Below are positions 9,200 to 20,052 of a stretch of 64,000 bases of DNA, in pieces (positions within the stretch are counted from its first letter, which is position 1; the number at the start of each line of letters is the position of its first letter). A model generated the notes under the pieces. The model was not told the DNA's origin. It saw only the letters and a program-made list of their open reading frames with translations, and did not search any database. The position numbers and the translations under genes were made by a program. This DNA comes from Saccharomycopsis fibuligera x Saccharomycopsis cf. fibuligera (lineage: Eukaryota > Ascomycota > Saccharomycetes > Ascoideales > Saccharomycopsidaceae), in the NCBI GenBank assembly GCA_001936135.1, contig CP012814.1:186001-250000 (forward strand), written 5' to 3'.

Positions 9200-11201
9200 G
9201 CGGACTATGCATTAATTAGCATTTTAATACATTATTTGACATTTTCATGTGTCAATTTTTGATGCGGGTTTATGCATATTCCTTTTTACCGGATTCTAAA
9301 AGTTCAGCATGCATACAAAAGGAGAGCACCTTGAGTCAACTGGGAAGATTATGCAGCAAGTATTTTGTGTCAGAGACATTTTTTGTATAATCACTCCTTT
9401 TTAGTATAATTCCAACCCAATGCTGTCCTACGGAGGCTTTCGAGAATTAAATAATAGAAAAACAAGGAGCATCACAAACAACAAAGTTGTGTGTGGAATT
9501 CCCAAAGACACGCCTTATCTAGATATTAGTAGAATAAACTATAATGCGCAGATGATATTATCGCTATCACCGGTTGCTAAAATGACAGAAGACAATTTAT
9601 GCAAATACAGCGGGGCTCAATGAGGAGCGATTAAGTGAAGATCAGGATAGGACATAGTGCCAGCTTCGTCGCAGCGGTTTATATATTATCTTTAAAATAG
9701 TAAGTTCGAGCACGGATCTGTAGCCACATGAAGCATGAGAAATGTAATTCAAGTACAATAGACTTTCACTCTAGCGATTTGAATTTGGGGCAGTTTACGT
9801 ATGTATAACATGGGAAAAAAAAAGGTTAAAATTAAGCAGTTTATAATAGTATTTCTCTCTTTTGGTTGATGATTGCTTAGCCTCAAGAAGTTTAATGAAG
9901 CTACTGAGATTTCAGCAAGGTATGTTGTAATATTATATATATGAGAGACAGCTGTACATTTCATTACCTTCAGACAGCCAACACTGAAGACGGCACTGCG
10001 TGTTGCGTGCTATGCATGTCAAAAAAAATTGAAAAATTCATGTATTTACCCGTCGAGTATATGGAGCTACAGACAGGGTACTCCACAATATATTTATATG
10101 GCTCCAAGTAGACGAAAAAAAGTTTTTTTTTTGGCCATTTTTAAGTGACGCCGGCGACAACAACCGACTATTTCTTTTCTTCTCTTCATTCTACGAAAGT
10201 TTATCAAAATGGTATATATTCTTACTAAACTAGCGGATAAGTGCCATATCTTATTGAGGATGAAACAAAAAGTTAAAAATTCTATAATCTTAGTTCAAAC
10301 TATGGAAATGGCTTGGTTGATTCAGTTGGGCCTTTGTGGTCAAAGGCTGTAGTGAATTGCCAGTTGTTGCCATTTGGTATAGGCTATTTTAGTTTCATTG
10401 TTATTCCGTGTTATATTTTTTATTTGCTTTACTTGTTTTATTTAATCTTTTTTATTTTACGATTTCTTGGCCAGGTGCCAGCCATGACTTCTTCGAAGAT
10501 CTTTATATCTATTCCTCCGTGATATATCGATTCAAAGCGAAGTCTAGAATAACGTTATTTTCTCAATTATTAATTCAGCGCCGAGATAAAAGAAAAACAC
10601 TCGGCGATTTAAGAGCAAAGTAACTTGATTACTTTGTTCGCACTGAATATAAATTGATACATTTTGTAAACCTTTCAATGACTCGTTTTGTTGATTGACT
10701 GAGCAGATCGTTAATCTAATTTCTTACGCATTTTAGCTTTAGTAAATGCCTATGCAATTGAAGCATTAGTACTATATCGTTGCTGCGGCTATCCCCACCA
10801 TTGAAGCTTTGAAAGCCTAAGTGAGGGTGTGAATAGTGTCAACGCTGTTGTCCAGTAATAGGGCTGTGAGTAAGCTACTCTTCAATGCTGACTGAGCTTT
10901 GCTGTCACCATGGCTTACCACTTGCACTATCGCTTATACCACTGTTCGCCTCAGTAATCGCTGCGCTATCATTGCAAGCTCTAAGGTCACGAGCCCTTTA
11001 ACCGCCCTCCCAGTGCTGCATAACCTCCACGAGCACCAATGAAAACACGGGCTTTAGCTATTACACCAGCAGAGGAAAAAAATAATAAGCTTTTGCCATT
11101 TGGAAATCCTTCTTGGTTGCACTGCAAAGCAATAGAGACAGACTACGAGTACTGCTGTTTCTGTATCCCATATTGACAACATATTCACCACCACCATCAA
11201 T
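9200..11201. other. Long divergent intergenic region, no confirmed gene
   Basis: Two kilobases lie between the RPS20 promoter and the complex I gene. A 48-codon frame begins at ATG 10209 after a pyrimidine-rich stretch; its product is not recognised. Two adjacent hairpins lie at 10579-10606 (CGCCGAG / CTCGGCG) and 10616-10636 (CAAAGTAA / TTACTTTG). From about 10760 to 11060 the DNA is less AT-rich than the surroundings. I recognise no snRNA, RNase P, MRP or SRP RNA motif. Confidence 0.4.
11036..11040 (+). promoter_or_regulatory. CCAAT box upstream of complex I gene
   Basis: CCAAT lies about 160 bases before the ATG of the NDUFS8-like gene. The Hap2/3/5 complex binds CCAAT in promoters of yeast respiratory genes, so this is a plausible control site; a single five-base match is weak evidence. 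Confidence 0.3.
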
Positions 11202-11900
11202 ATGCTCGCAAGATACTTGGCCAGATCATCATTTAAGAGCGCTACCACCACCGTGGGCATAAATACCACTACCAAGAGACTTATTGCCTCTTCTGGTGCC
11301 CCACACAAGCCATTCGAAGCTAGTGCTCCATTGGCCACTGGTGGGTCATTAGAAAGTACTTGGCCAGCAGACTTCAGACAAACCAGACCAAAAACTTGGG
11401 AAGAAAACAGCGAAAGTGCATTAGATAAAGCTACCAAATACTTTTTGCTTGGAGAAATGTTCCGTGGGATGTATATTTGTCTTGAAATGTACTTCAGAGC
11501 TCCATACACTATTTACTACCCATTTGAAAAAGGTCCAGTGTCTCCTAGATTCAGAGGTGAGCATGCTTTGAGAAGATATCCAAGTGGTGAAGAAAGATGT
11601 ATTGCTTGCAAGCTTTGTGAAGCTATTTGTCCAGCTCAAGCCATTACCATTGAAGCAGAAGAAAGAGCCGATGGTAGTAGAAGAACCTACAAGTATGATA
11701 TCGATATGACCAAATGCATTTACTGTGGGTACTGTCAAGAAAGTTGTCCAGTGGATGCTATTGTCGAAACGCCTAATGTGGAATACAGTACGCAGACCAG
11801 AGAAGAATTGTTGTACAACAAGGAGAAATTGTTGGATAATGGGGACAAATGGGAGCAAGAGATCCAATACTGTTTGGACGCTGATGCTCCATACAGATGA
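11202..11900 (+). CDS. NADH:ubiquinone oxidoreductase 23 kDa subunit (TYKY/NDUFS8), mitochondrial
   Basis: This 232-residue precursor has an N terminus rich in Arg, Ser and Thr with no acidic residue ([18 protein letters not shown]), typical of a mitochondrial presequence. Two ferredoxin-type motifs, [12 protein letters not shown] near residue 133 and [12 protein letters not shown] near residue 172, each give four cysteines for a 4Fe-4S cluster (N6a and N6b in complex I). The protein conducts electrons in the matrix arm, next to the quinone site. The C terminus matches the family and length is normal. The homologue is NUIM in Yarrowia and nuo-21.3c in Neurospora. Its presence shows that this yeast has proton-pumping complex I. 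A CCAAT box lies about 160 bases upstream. Confidence 0.95.
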   Translation: MLARYLARSSFKSATTTVGINTTTKRLIASSGAPHKPFEASAPLATGGSLESTWPADFRQTRPKTWEENSESALDKATKYFLLGEMFRGMYICLEMYFRAPYTIYYPFEKGPVSPRFRGEHALRRYPSGEERCIACKLCEAICPAQAITIEAEERADGSRRTYKYDIDMTKCIYCGYCQESCPVDAIVETPNVEYSTQTREELLYNKEKLLDNGDKWEQEIQYCLDADAPYR

Positions 11901-11970
11901 AATATAACAATAATAAAGTAAAAAATTAAGATAATATTAATTAAACAAAAAATAAGAAAAACGAAAAATT

Positions 11971-12014
11971 AGAACTTATTTGATCTAGATATGTAATCAG
12001 GTCAAATAAGTTCT
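11971..12014. repeat. Perfect 13-base inverted repeat downstream of complex I gene
   Basis: AGAACTTATTTGA at 11971-11983 is repeated in reverse complement at 12002-12014. Allowing one mismatch extends the arms to 16 bases, leaving a loop of about 12 bases. It starts 70 bases after the stop codon, so it probably lies in the 3' untranslated region and could fold there. Confidence 0.85.
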
Positions 12015-13321
12015 CACCACCACTATCATCATCACCGTCACAACCACAACCACCACAACCACCATCATCAAGTTCGCAACCCCAACACAGACGCCGGCGG
12101 GGGCGGTTTTGCGTTGGAGCAGGAAAGGAGCCTCAGCACAGAGCATTTGGAATGCCTATGCCTATATAATCTATATAATGTTTTGAATACAGTTTATGTT
12201 TATGTTTTGCTTGGTGTTTCGAGTGTAGTTGTGTATTTGTGCTTAAAAATAGTAAATTCAAGTTACCCGACAATATGTTATGGACCGCACACATATTGCT
12301 AAGAACAGCTGATAGATCTATTTATAGGCTGCATTTCTCAAACGCTTGATAATGGCAGCAGAAACAGAATCTCAATCAGCCAGTTAGCCAACTATAACTA
12401 CTTCCTCTTCTACTCATCCTCACTTCAGCGCTCTCTTGAGATCTTTGTTATTCAGCTGCTCATTTCTTCTCCATCAAATTCTCACCCAAACACATAAAAT
12501 AACTTTTAATTTTCGCTAAGCGTTATTGTCGCCGCTCTTAGACATTCAAACTCACGCAAAGTTGGTTGGCGCTTGTCACGGTGTGTCATCTTCCTAAAAA
12601 GACAATATCATATTAGCGGCTCGTCAAAAGTCACCACACAATCCACATTGAAGCCAGATTAAGTCAATAGTATCAGAACCAAAAAAAAGGACTATAAGCT
12701 GCAAACACCCTAGCTGGCGTCTCCCACTTCAATATTGTGCTCCAACTCTGCTCTGCTCTGCTTCCGTTCTGCGTAGCGCCCGCCCAGCCTCCTCATATAT
12801 TCACTGTGTTAGGCAATCACAGCGCAGCACTGCAAATCTTTTTTAATTCCAGTTTTTGCCCTGGCGCCCCCCGTTTAAGCGCTTTTTCAGGATCCTGGCG
12901 TCGCTCGTTCTTTGTCCCTCGCAGAGAGACTGCAAAGTGTTTCTCTTTCTGTTTCTGTTTTTAATTCTATTTCTGGTTACCAGCTAAGCTACATTACACA
13001 ATACCTCATTCCACTTTATTCCAATACGTCCCAAAAAGTCACATTACGGCAGTTCCAATTTTGAGTAATTGTGTAGGCAATCACACTGGGCTTAATTAAG
13101 TAAACTGAGATAAATTATAATAATTGTCAAATATCCCATTTTTGCAAATAATCGAAAATATCTCAAAACCAAAAAAAGGTCTAAAAGAACATCAATTAAA
13201 TAAAACGGAAAAGAGAAAAATAAAATATTTCAAAAATTTATTGCCAATCCGAAAGCCAACACACGTTATCTCAATCAATTGCCAGTTTGATTTATTATAT
13301 TTTCACCTCCATTCATTTCTG
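12015..13321. other. Intergenic region and presumed CPP1 promoter/leader
   Basis: A CAC/CAT-rich repeat (12014-12075), a short GC-rich patch near 12090-12110 and then pyrimidine-rich and AT-rich DNA precede CPP1. No gene is recognised. The last 198 bases (13124-13321) form an open frame in phase with CPP1 but start at TTG rather than ATG. Confidence 0.55.
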
Positions 13322-16300
13322 ATGACTTATTCTTCATCTTCACCTGCCGCATCAACTCTCGCGTTACCAAACACTCCCACTATCTTTAGCACCCCCAGCA
13401 CAGTCACCACAAGCACAGCTGCCATGGATCTCAATTCTCCCTTGGCTGATAGTCATTCCGGCGTCCTTTGTAGCAGGATTCATCAATGCAAAAATACCAA
13501 GAACAAGCCCAAAGACAAATCAGCCTGTACCAACAACAATAACAAGGATAGAACATATCCCAGTACTTTAAATACCAATAATAAAATTTCCATAAATGTT
13601 CTGGATGAGAGTATTAATGATAGCACCACGAAACCAGGTTCTAGCTTTCCGTATATGTCGCTGCTGCCGGCACACCAGAATGTCAATGACACTACTAAAA
13701 ATACAACCACCAACAGCGGAAGCCTTGGAATCCAGCCCTCAAGATTACTAACCCGCAAATCGTTGAACAATTTGAGTAACAGTCGGCCATTGAGAAATAC
13801 CAAGAATTTATCATTGAATTTAAATGGTATTAGTAATAATGAAGTGAGCCCAGAACATTCAGAGGTGCTGGAAGATCTAATACTAAACCTCAATAATAAT
13901 AGCTGCACTAACCTAAGCATAAGTAGCGACAACAATAACAACAATGTTCCAATAACCCCATCATTAGTATCAGCTAAACTTGATTTGAATAATAGTAATA
14001 GCTCCAACAGTGGTATAAGGCCGGCGTTGGCACTTAACAATGGTACCGCAACCACAACCACAACCACAAATACCACTATCACAAACCCTTCTGATGGCTC
14101 CTTTTCTCCGGTCAACAATACCGCATTGCCATTCAGAAAAGCTACACTTTCTCTTACAAAAGGTAGCCACAAATTAAGTCAGCAAAATCTCAATATTAGC
14201 AATTCAAGTAGCATATGCACCAATAACAACAGCAACTCAAATAACTGCAGTAACACCAGTTGTCAAAAAGTGCCCATAGCGGTACAGCAGCAGCAACCAA
14301 AATTAACACGTCGCAGAACAATGCTATCATTAAGCATCCCTAGTAGAACTACTGAAGCTTCTCCAAGTTTAAACTCAGCTGTTGATTTTCCTCATAGAAA
14401 CCTTGGTGATTGTAGTAATAATAACTTGGTAAAATCAAGTCCAACATCACCAACTAGTGGTATGAATAATGTTAGTGCCAATAGCAGCAATGTCAATATG
14501 AACCATAAAAATATCAGCAGTAATGATTTTTTAAATTCTGCATCCAGTGAACGAACTGTTCTTAGTGATAGTAGTTCAAATTATGGGGAAAATGACATGA
14601 CTTCTGTGCTATACCGTAGCGGTAGTGCTAAATATCCATCTACTGCCACCAACAACAATGGAATGACACTCAATAACAACAGCAATACCAATATTAACAT
14701 GAAGAACAATAGTGATAATCCAGCAACAAACACATTCTCTACACAAACAATATTGCAAGATTTTTCAAAACTTACATTGAATGACAATTTTGATGAAAAT
14801 AAATTGAACGCGTATCCTGAAGGACCAGCAGATATATACGACGGGAAATTGTTTTTGTACAGTGAGCCTACTGCGGAACAAATCAAGGAGTTTGACGTGG
14901 TTATTAATGTGGCCAAAGAGATTAAGTTCCCTGTAATTCTGCTGCCAAAAAGCACTGTACATGATTCAATTACTACTTCTGACAATCAACATAAAGAAAG
15001 CGAATTTGTTTTTGAGCCATTATCGTCAAATAAAAATATTTACAAACGTGTCAACAAAAACCAAAACAACAATAATCATCAGCAAGCCAAAATGTCAAAG
15101 CAGCTTGATTATTATTATGTCCCGTGGTCGCATACTTCTAAACTATGTCTTGATTTTCCTGTCCTAACCAACATAATTGATCAAGCTATTCATTCCAAAA
15201 ACTCCGAACACCAGGATAAAAAAGTTTTAGTACATTGTCAGTGTGGCGTTAGTCGTTCAGCATCCCTTGTTATTGCCTATATCATGAAGATGAAAAAAAT
15301 GATCTTAACGGAGGCATATTCTTATGTCAAGGAAAAAGCTAATGACATTTCTCCAAATATGACTTTGATTTTTCAGTTGATGGAATGGGGCGATTTGATT
15401 GGCTGTGGGGTAGCTAAGAGTCCTGGATATTATGATCCGAAATTCAAAGATCAACAACTAGGAGAACCGGAAAGGATTGAAAATGATGAAAATGGCAATG
15501 TCAATAAGGGCGACCAAGGAAAAGGACAAAAGTTAGATAATCCTGGCTCAACCGGCAGCAATAGCGGCATCAACGACAACAATAATAATGGTAATAACAG
15601 TGATACCAATAATACTTACTTTGAACGACCAACTGCTAATAGAACTTTATCTGCCAAGAATCTTGATTTTGCCAAACCCAAAATTTCATCACCTTTAAAG
15701 AGCAGCTTTGATGATAGTCAAAATAATCAAAATAGTCAGATTGATAAAAATGAAAAGCAGCAGCAACGGAAACAAAAGATTGCTATAAATAAGCCGGAGG
15801 ACCACATAAGCGCCACTGCGTCTCGAGCGAATAAGATATTCAGGTCAGCTAATCCGACTCTCAATAGCGCCAGTACCACTACCAGCCCAATAAGACCGCA
15901 AACGTTGACTTTGAGTTCAAGCCATAATAATGTTAACCGCCCACCAATAATGACTCCACTTAGCGCTGACATCAGCAATTTTAGTAATTCTAATGGAAAT
16001 AACAATGGAAATACACACAATGGCAATAGCATTGGCAGCACTAATACCAGGTTGATAACAACAACATTGCAAGTTCCTTCGCATTCACAATCTCTCCGAA
16101 ATGGCAATAATGATAATAATAATAATGATGATAATAATAATATATTGTTGTCATTAAACACCCCAATGAGTGCCTCTTTTAGCAATGATGATATTATCCA
16201 TGAAAATAGTGATAATGGCACTATGAAGATAAAAAGCACAACGTTACAATTACCATCATTATCATTACCCCACTATAATAGAAACGGCATTAATTTGGCT

Positions 16301-16642
16301 TTGGGGACTAGCTCTGGTGGTAGTATTGTCAGCACCCCATTAAATACGTCATTCAGGCTTCAGAACAAAAATCACAACAATAACAATAATTTGAATACCA
16401 CCGGAAGCAGTAATAATCGTTTCATGAATGAGCCACCGTTGCAAACGCCAATGGTGAGCTCATTTGGTTTCAGTTCTGAAGAAGAAGAAGAGAAGGAATG
16501 TCAACAAGATAATAATGAAGAAGAAGAATATGATGACATTGATACTGAGAATGACGACACAATAGGCACGATTGGGACCACTGGGACAACAGGGACAGTT
16601 GGAACTATAAATACTATTCAAGAAGAGCATCCTGTGATGTGA
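13322..16642 (+). CDS. CPP1: Dual-specificity MAP kinase phosphatase (CPP1/MSG5 type)
   Basis: The protein is 1106 residues from the first ATG. The dual-specificity phosphatase domain spans about residues 500-710 and has the signature HCQCGVSR, with catalytic Cys 639 and Arg 645, followed by SASLVIAYIM. This places it with S. cerevisiae Msg5/Sdp1 and C. albicans Cpp1, which dephosphorylate MAP kinases of the mating, filamentation and cell-wall pathways. The long flanks are rich in Asn and Ser, with the sort of Ser/Pro and LTRRRT stretches that serve as docking and phosphorylation sites. The C terminus has Glu runs and a Gly-Thr repeat (GTIGTTGTTGTVGTI). An upstream in-phase frame begins with TTG at 13124. 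I used ATG 13322 because it is the first ATG, but a non-ATG extension cannot be excluded. Confidence 0.85.
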   Translation: MTYSSSSPAASTLALPNTPTIFSTPSTVTTSTAAMDLNSPLADSHSGVLCSRIHQCKNTKNKPKDKSACTNNNNKDRTYPSTLNTNNKISINVLDESINDSTTKPGSSFPYMSLLPAHQNVNDTTKNTTTNSGSLGIQPSRLLTRKSLNNLSNSRPLRNTKNLSLNLNGISNNEVSPEHSEVLEDLILNLNNNSCTNLSISSDNNNNNVPITPSLVSAKLDLNNSNSSNSGIRPALALNNGTATTTTTTNTTITNPSDGSFSPVNNTALPFRKATLSLTKGSHKLSQQNLNISNSSSICTNNNSNSNNCSNTSCQKVPIAVQQQQPKLTRRRTMLSLSIPSRTTEASPSLNSAVDFPHRNLGDCSNNNLVKSSPTSPTSGMNNVSANSSNVNMNHKNISSNDFLNSASSERTVLSDSSSNYGENDMTSVLYRSGSAKYPSTATNNNGMTLNNNSNTNINMKNNSDNPATNTFSTQTILQDFSKLTLNDNFDENKLNAYPEGPADIYDGKLFLYSEPTAEQIKEFDVVINVAKEIKFPVILLPKSTVHDSITTSDNQHKESEFVFEPLSSNKNIYKRVNKNQNNNNHQQAKMSKQLDYYYVPWSHTSKLCLDFPVLTNIIDQAIHSKNSEHQDKKVLVHCQCGVSRSASLVIAYIMKMKKMILTEAYSYVKEKANDISPNMTLIFQLMEWGDLIGCGVAKSPGYYDPKFKDQQLGEPERIENDENGNVNKGDQGKGQKLDNPGSTGSNSGINDNNNNGNNSDTNNTYFERPTANRTLSAKNLDFAKPKISSPLKSSFDDSQNNQNSQIDKNEKQQQRKQKIAINKPEDHISATASRANKIFRSANPTLNSASTTTSPIRPQTLTLSSSHNNVNRPPIMTPLSADISNFSNSNGNNNGNTHNGNSIGSTNTRLITTTLQVPSHSQSLRNGNNDNNNNDDNNNILLSLNTPMSASFSNDDIIHENSDNGTMKIKSTTLQLPSLSLPHYNRNGINLALGTSSGGSIVSTPLNTSFRLQNKNHNNNNNLNTTGSSNNRFMNEPPLQTPMVSSFGFSSEEEEEKECQQDNNEEEEYDDIDTENDDTIGTIGTTGTTGTVGTINTIQEEHPVM

Positions 16643-16783
16643 AAATATTGAATAGTTTGAGAAAGAGTAGACCTTTCAGGTTATTTTATTTAGTATTGTA
16701 TTTCAAAAGTGCCGTTTCTCCCCTTGATGACCAATATTATTGATGTTACCTCCTGCATGATAAATATATATGTTAATTTTTTT

Positions 16784-16817
<34 letters not shown>

Positions 16818-17703
16818 TTCTGCTCACCTGTTTATCTTTCTTATTTGTTTAACCGCTCAACTGCTTAACTGCTTATCTCGCTCTTTTTTTATATTTATGT
16901 TTTGTACATTATACATCTAGCATTGCACATTATTCAACGTTTTGTTTTTACCTTTGAGTTCAATGTTTTTTTGTTTTTACATCATTTACGCAGTTTCTTT
17001 CAGCTTTTATTGATTCTGTTAGTTATATCACTACGTTGCCTTGATTTAGTTGATGATTCATGTCTAATTCATTTTTTTTTGTTTGTTTTCCTTTGTCCTC
17101 TTGTTTTAGTTGATTTATTCAAATTAAAAGCTACAATCTACTCTCTTCTAACACCATAGTTGACAATCACAGTACGTTTACTGATTTTTACTAATTGTTT
17201 TCTGTTTATTTGTTGTTTGTTTGATATACACCAGCATCCTCTCTCTGTATTGGCTGTCGTCGTTTACAGTGCACAAATGGGGTGGGTATCACGTTATTAT
17301 CATATGATATAACCCCCATTTCCCAATGTGTCGATGTGCATGATTCTCAAACAGCACTAAAAAAGCAGCGAAAAGCCAGCACTGAAGATTATCACTATTA
17401 ACACAACACTCTTGTCACTTGATAAAATCTGTTATATTAATATCAACAACCCCCGTCTGTCTGTCTGTCCTTCGTTTATTATTATACAGACCTGTTGCTG
17501 AACCCACGCTCGTTACTCTTTTATCTTTCTACTACTCGCTGTTTCTATTCCAGACCCAGCTGTCGCTGCAAACTGTTTTCACTCCCACCTGTTTCTATCA
17601 TCATTATCTTCATACATTACACACATCTAAATATCCAGTAATCTGACATCCAACATCTAAACATCCGAACAAATACAATAACAAATACAACGACAACCTC
17701 ATA
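16643..17703. other. Intergenic region and SHO1 promoter
   Basis: Poly-T rich 3' flank of CPP1, then SHO1 upstream DNA with a nested inverted repeat (17275-17321) and a CTGT tetranucleotide run near 17455-17469. No gene recognised; the plus-strand frame at 16902-17159 is leucine/phenylalanine-rich and comes from T-rich DNA. Confidence 0.6.
17275..17321. repeat. Nested inverted repeat in SHO1 upstream region
   Basis: AAATGGGG at 17275-17282 faces CCCCATTT at 17314-17321. Inside lies the perfect 12-base palindrome TATCATATGATA at 17298-17309. It is about 380-430 bases upstream of the SHO1 ATG. The symmetry suggests a binding site for dimeric factors, but none is identified. Confidence 0.7.
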
Positions 17704-18966
17704 ATGTCAAAGAACCCATACACGTATCAGCACAACTTTGATATCACTAATATCACTAGCGACCCATTCGCCCTTGGTACTCTTTCCGTTGGGTTTGTAT
17801 CCTGGTTGATTTTTCTCGGTGGATGCACCGCAGCTAATGAAATTAAAGGATTCAACTTTCCTCGATTTTCATGGTGGACGTTAGCTTATGAGTTTGCTCT
17901 TATTGTTACGCTTTTCTTACTTTACTGCTTCGATTTAGTGGATTCCTATCGTACTTTTTTGACTGCTAGTTTTGCCGTGGCGTTCAGTTTCCTGACAAAT
18001 TCTGCTAATGTGCTTGTTTACAGCAATGGTAGTGCTCTTGCTGCTGCCTCTACGGGAGTCATTTTGATCTCGATGATTAATATGATTTGGCTTATCTATT
18101 ACGGTGCAGATAGCGACTCTCCTATAAATAAGTGGATCGATGGATTTTCGTTGAATCGTAAACGTATCAATACTGCAAATTTGGGCAATAATAGCTACTT
18201 GGGCCGTTCCAAATCAACTCATTTGACCGCGTTAGCATCACATAATGGCGGTTATGATAGTATCATTTCTCATCCAATATCCAACAGTTTCACAAACAGC
18301 ACTAACAATAATAACTACCACGACTCTTCGACTACAAATTTCCATGACAATCCATTTGGCGGAGCCAGTGCTAACACTACAACACCAACCGGTGGTAACC
18401 ACTACTCCGATTACGATGACCAAACCCAACAAAACACTCATTTGAATGCTCTTTCTAGATCAAATTCCCGTTATTCACAAAAATTTGCTGTTAATAATAG
18501 TGGACAAAATAATGGTTACAATGGTGTCTATAACGGTACTACCACTACCGGAACGGGAACCGCTTCAGACGGCGGCTTAAGTAACGGTACTAATGGTATG
18601 GGATTAGGAATGGGGATGGGGCTCGGAAGTGGGGCTATCAGTGATCCTCATTCGAATCTTGATACTAATTCATTCAACACTAATCAATATTCTAATACCG
18701 ACAGTAGTAGAATTGGCGGTGCAAGTGGTCCAGGTAGCAGTGTTGGTCAAGCTGGTGGATTTGATCTGCTGGATGTGGACATTTATCCATACCGTGCTAG
18801 AGCACTTTATGCATATGAAGCCAATCCGGATGATGTCAATGAAATCAGTTTCGAAAAAGGGGAAATTTTGATGATTAGTGATATTCAAGGTCGTTGGTGG
18901 CAAGCAAAGAGAGAAAATGGGGAGATTGGAATTTGTCCAAGTAATTATGTGGAGTTGATTAATTAG
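17704..18966 (+). CDS. SHO1: Osmosensor/adaptor Sho1, four membrane segments plus SH3
   Basis: This 420-residue plasma-membrane protein has four hydrophobic segments within about residues 22-135 (for example TLSVGFVSWLIFLGG and GVILISMINMIWLIYYG). A Ser/Asn/Gly-rich linker follows, with a C-terminal SH3 domain at about 360-418 (ALYAYEANPDD, GRWWQAK, CPSNYVELI). This is the exact layout of Sho1, which recruits Pbs2 and Ste11 in the HOG pathway and acts in filamentation and cell-wall signalling. It is somewhat longer than S. cerevisiae Sho1 (367 residues) because of the linker. Two consecutive CTG codons just before the SH3 domain would read Ser-Ser under CUG-Ser decoding. Confidence 0.95.
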   Translation: MSKNPYTYQHNFDITNITSDPFALGTLSVGFVSWLIFLGGCTAANEIKGFNFPRFSWWTLAYEFALIVTLFLLYCFDLVDSYRTFLTASFAVAFSFLTNSANVLVYSNGSALAAASTGVILISMINMIWLIYYGADSDSPINKWIDGFSLNRKRINTANLGNNSYLGRSKSTHLTALASHNGGYDSIISHPISNSFTNSTNNNNYHDSSTTNFHDNPFGGASANTTTPTGGNHYSDYDDQTQQNTHLNALSRSNSRYSQKFAVNNSGQNNGYNGVYNGTTTTGTGTASDGGLSNGTNGMGLGMGMGLGSGAISDPHSNLDTNSFNTNQYSNTDSSRIGGASGPGSSVGQAGGFDLLDVDIYPYRARALYAYEANPDDVNEISFEKGEILMISDIQGRWWQAKRENGEIGICPSNYVELIN

Positions 18967-20052
18967 AAGGAGGTAAATCAGTGAAGAAAAAGATTGCCAG
19001 CTTGAACGTTGAGTTGAGCTGAAATGATTTTTTTTTATTGATTTCATAAATGGTTTATCGCAGAGACTTTTTTCTTTTTTGGCTAGAAATTCTCATTAGA
19101 GAATGTTTCTTTTTTTAAAAAACATTGTTGATTTTTCAATGATGTTTCAGTACCTTTCAGTTTCTTCTTTTTTTTTCTGTCATTTTGCCATTGTTTTATG
19201 CCTGTATTATTTCTTTCTTGCTTGTTTCCTACTGTTATTACTTTTTTTTTCTTTTTTTTTTATTTTCTCTCTCGTTTATGTTTGTGTTTATTGTTAAGTT
19301 AGTTAGATAGTCAATTAGTACTGCTGCTGGCCTGCGTTATAACAAGTTTGGTTTTATTGTTATTTTTATTTTAAATGGTTTTCTACTGTTCCACATTGTC
19401 TGGATATTTGTTAATTGACATTACTATACTTTATTTTTCTTTCATGTTTTTCAAATTGAGAGCCTTAGGGTGACACTATTACTTTAGTGATATAATAAAT
19501 GGCTGTTTAGTCATAAGTAATAGACTCACTGACTGACTGTTTGTCTATCTGTCTATCTATTTGTTGTCTTTCGTGTAGAATCTTGGACCAGCACAGCGCT
19601 GTTCTCCGTCGATGCGCTCATTGTAAAGGCGGAAAACGAAGTCATGCGAAAAGTGAAGACCAAAAAAAATTTTAAATCTGCACTTGAATCTGCACTTCAA
19701 CATACATGCTGACGTACTTGTCCATAGATACAAACAGACTTTTATGGATATATTTATAATTACAGCACAGTTTTGGCACGTTATATTGGATCATATAGCA
19801 TTGCGGCTTCTCTTCGATATTATACCAGTCATTTTGATACACATTTAAACTGCTCAATCTCAACATTACGGACTTCTAAATAACAAGTATAAAGTATTCC
19901 TGTCGAGTTTTCAAACAACATATTTCAGATATTATTTTGAACTGTTGCTTGATTTCATATGAACACATAATTAACTCATTCTAATTCATACTTTACTCAC
20001 TTGATTGAAGTCAACATACAATAGCATTAAACCATACATATAGTCCATCAAC
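18967..20052. other. Intergenic region, no gene seen
   Basis: T-rich 3' flank of SHO1, then CTAT/CTGT short repeats near 19530-19565 and AT-rich upstream DNA of the next gene. Small frames here come from T-runs or lack recognisable content. Confidence 0.65.

Noticed and set aside
9420-9623. Plus-strand 67-codon ATG frame upstream of RPS20
   Set aside because: No family resemblance; short and isolated in a long non-coding gap.
10760-11060. Less AT-rich island tested as RNase P, MRP or SRP RNA
   Set aside because: None of the conserved sequence blocks of those RNAs was found.
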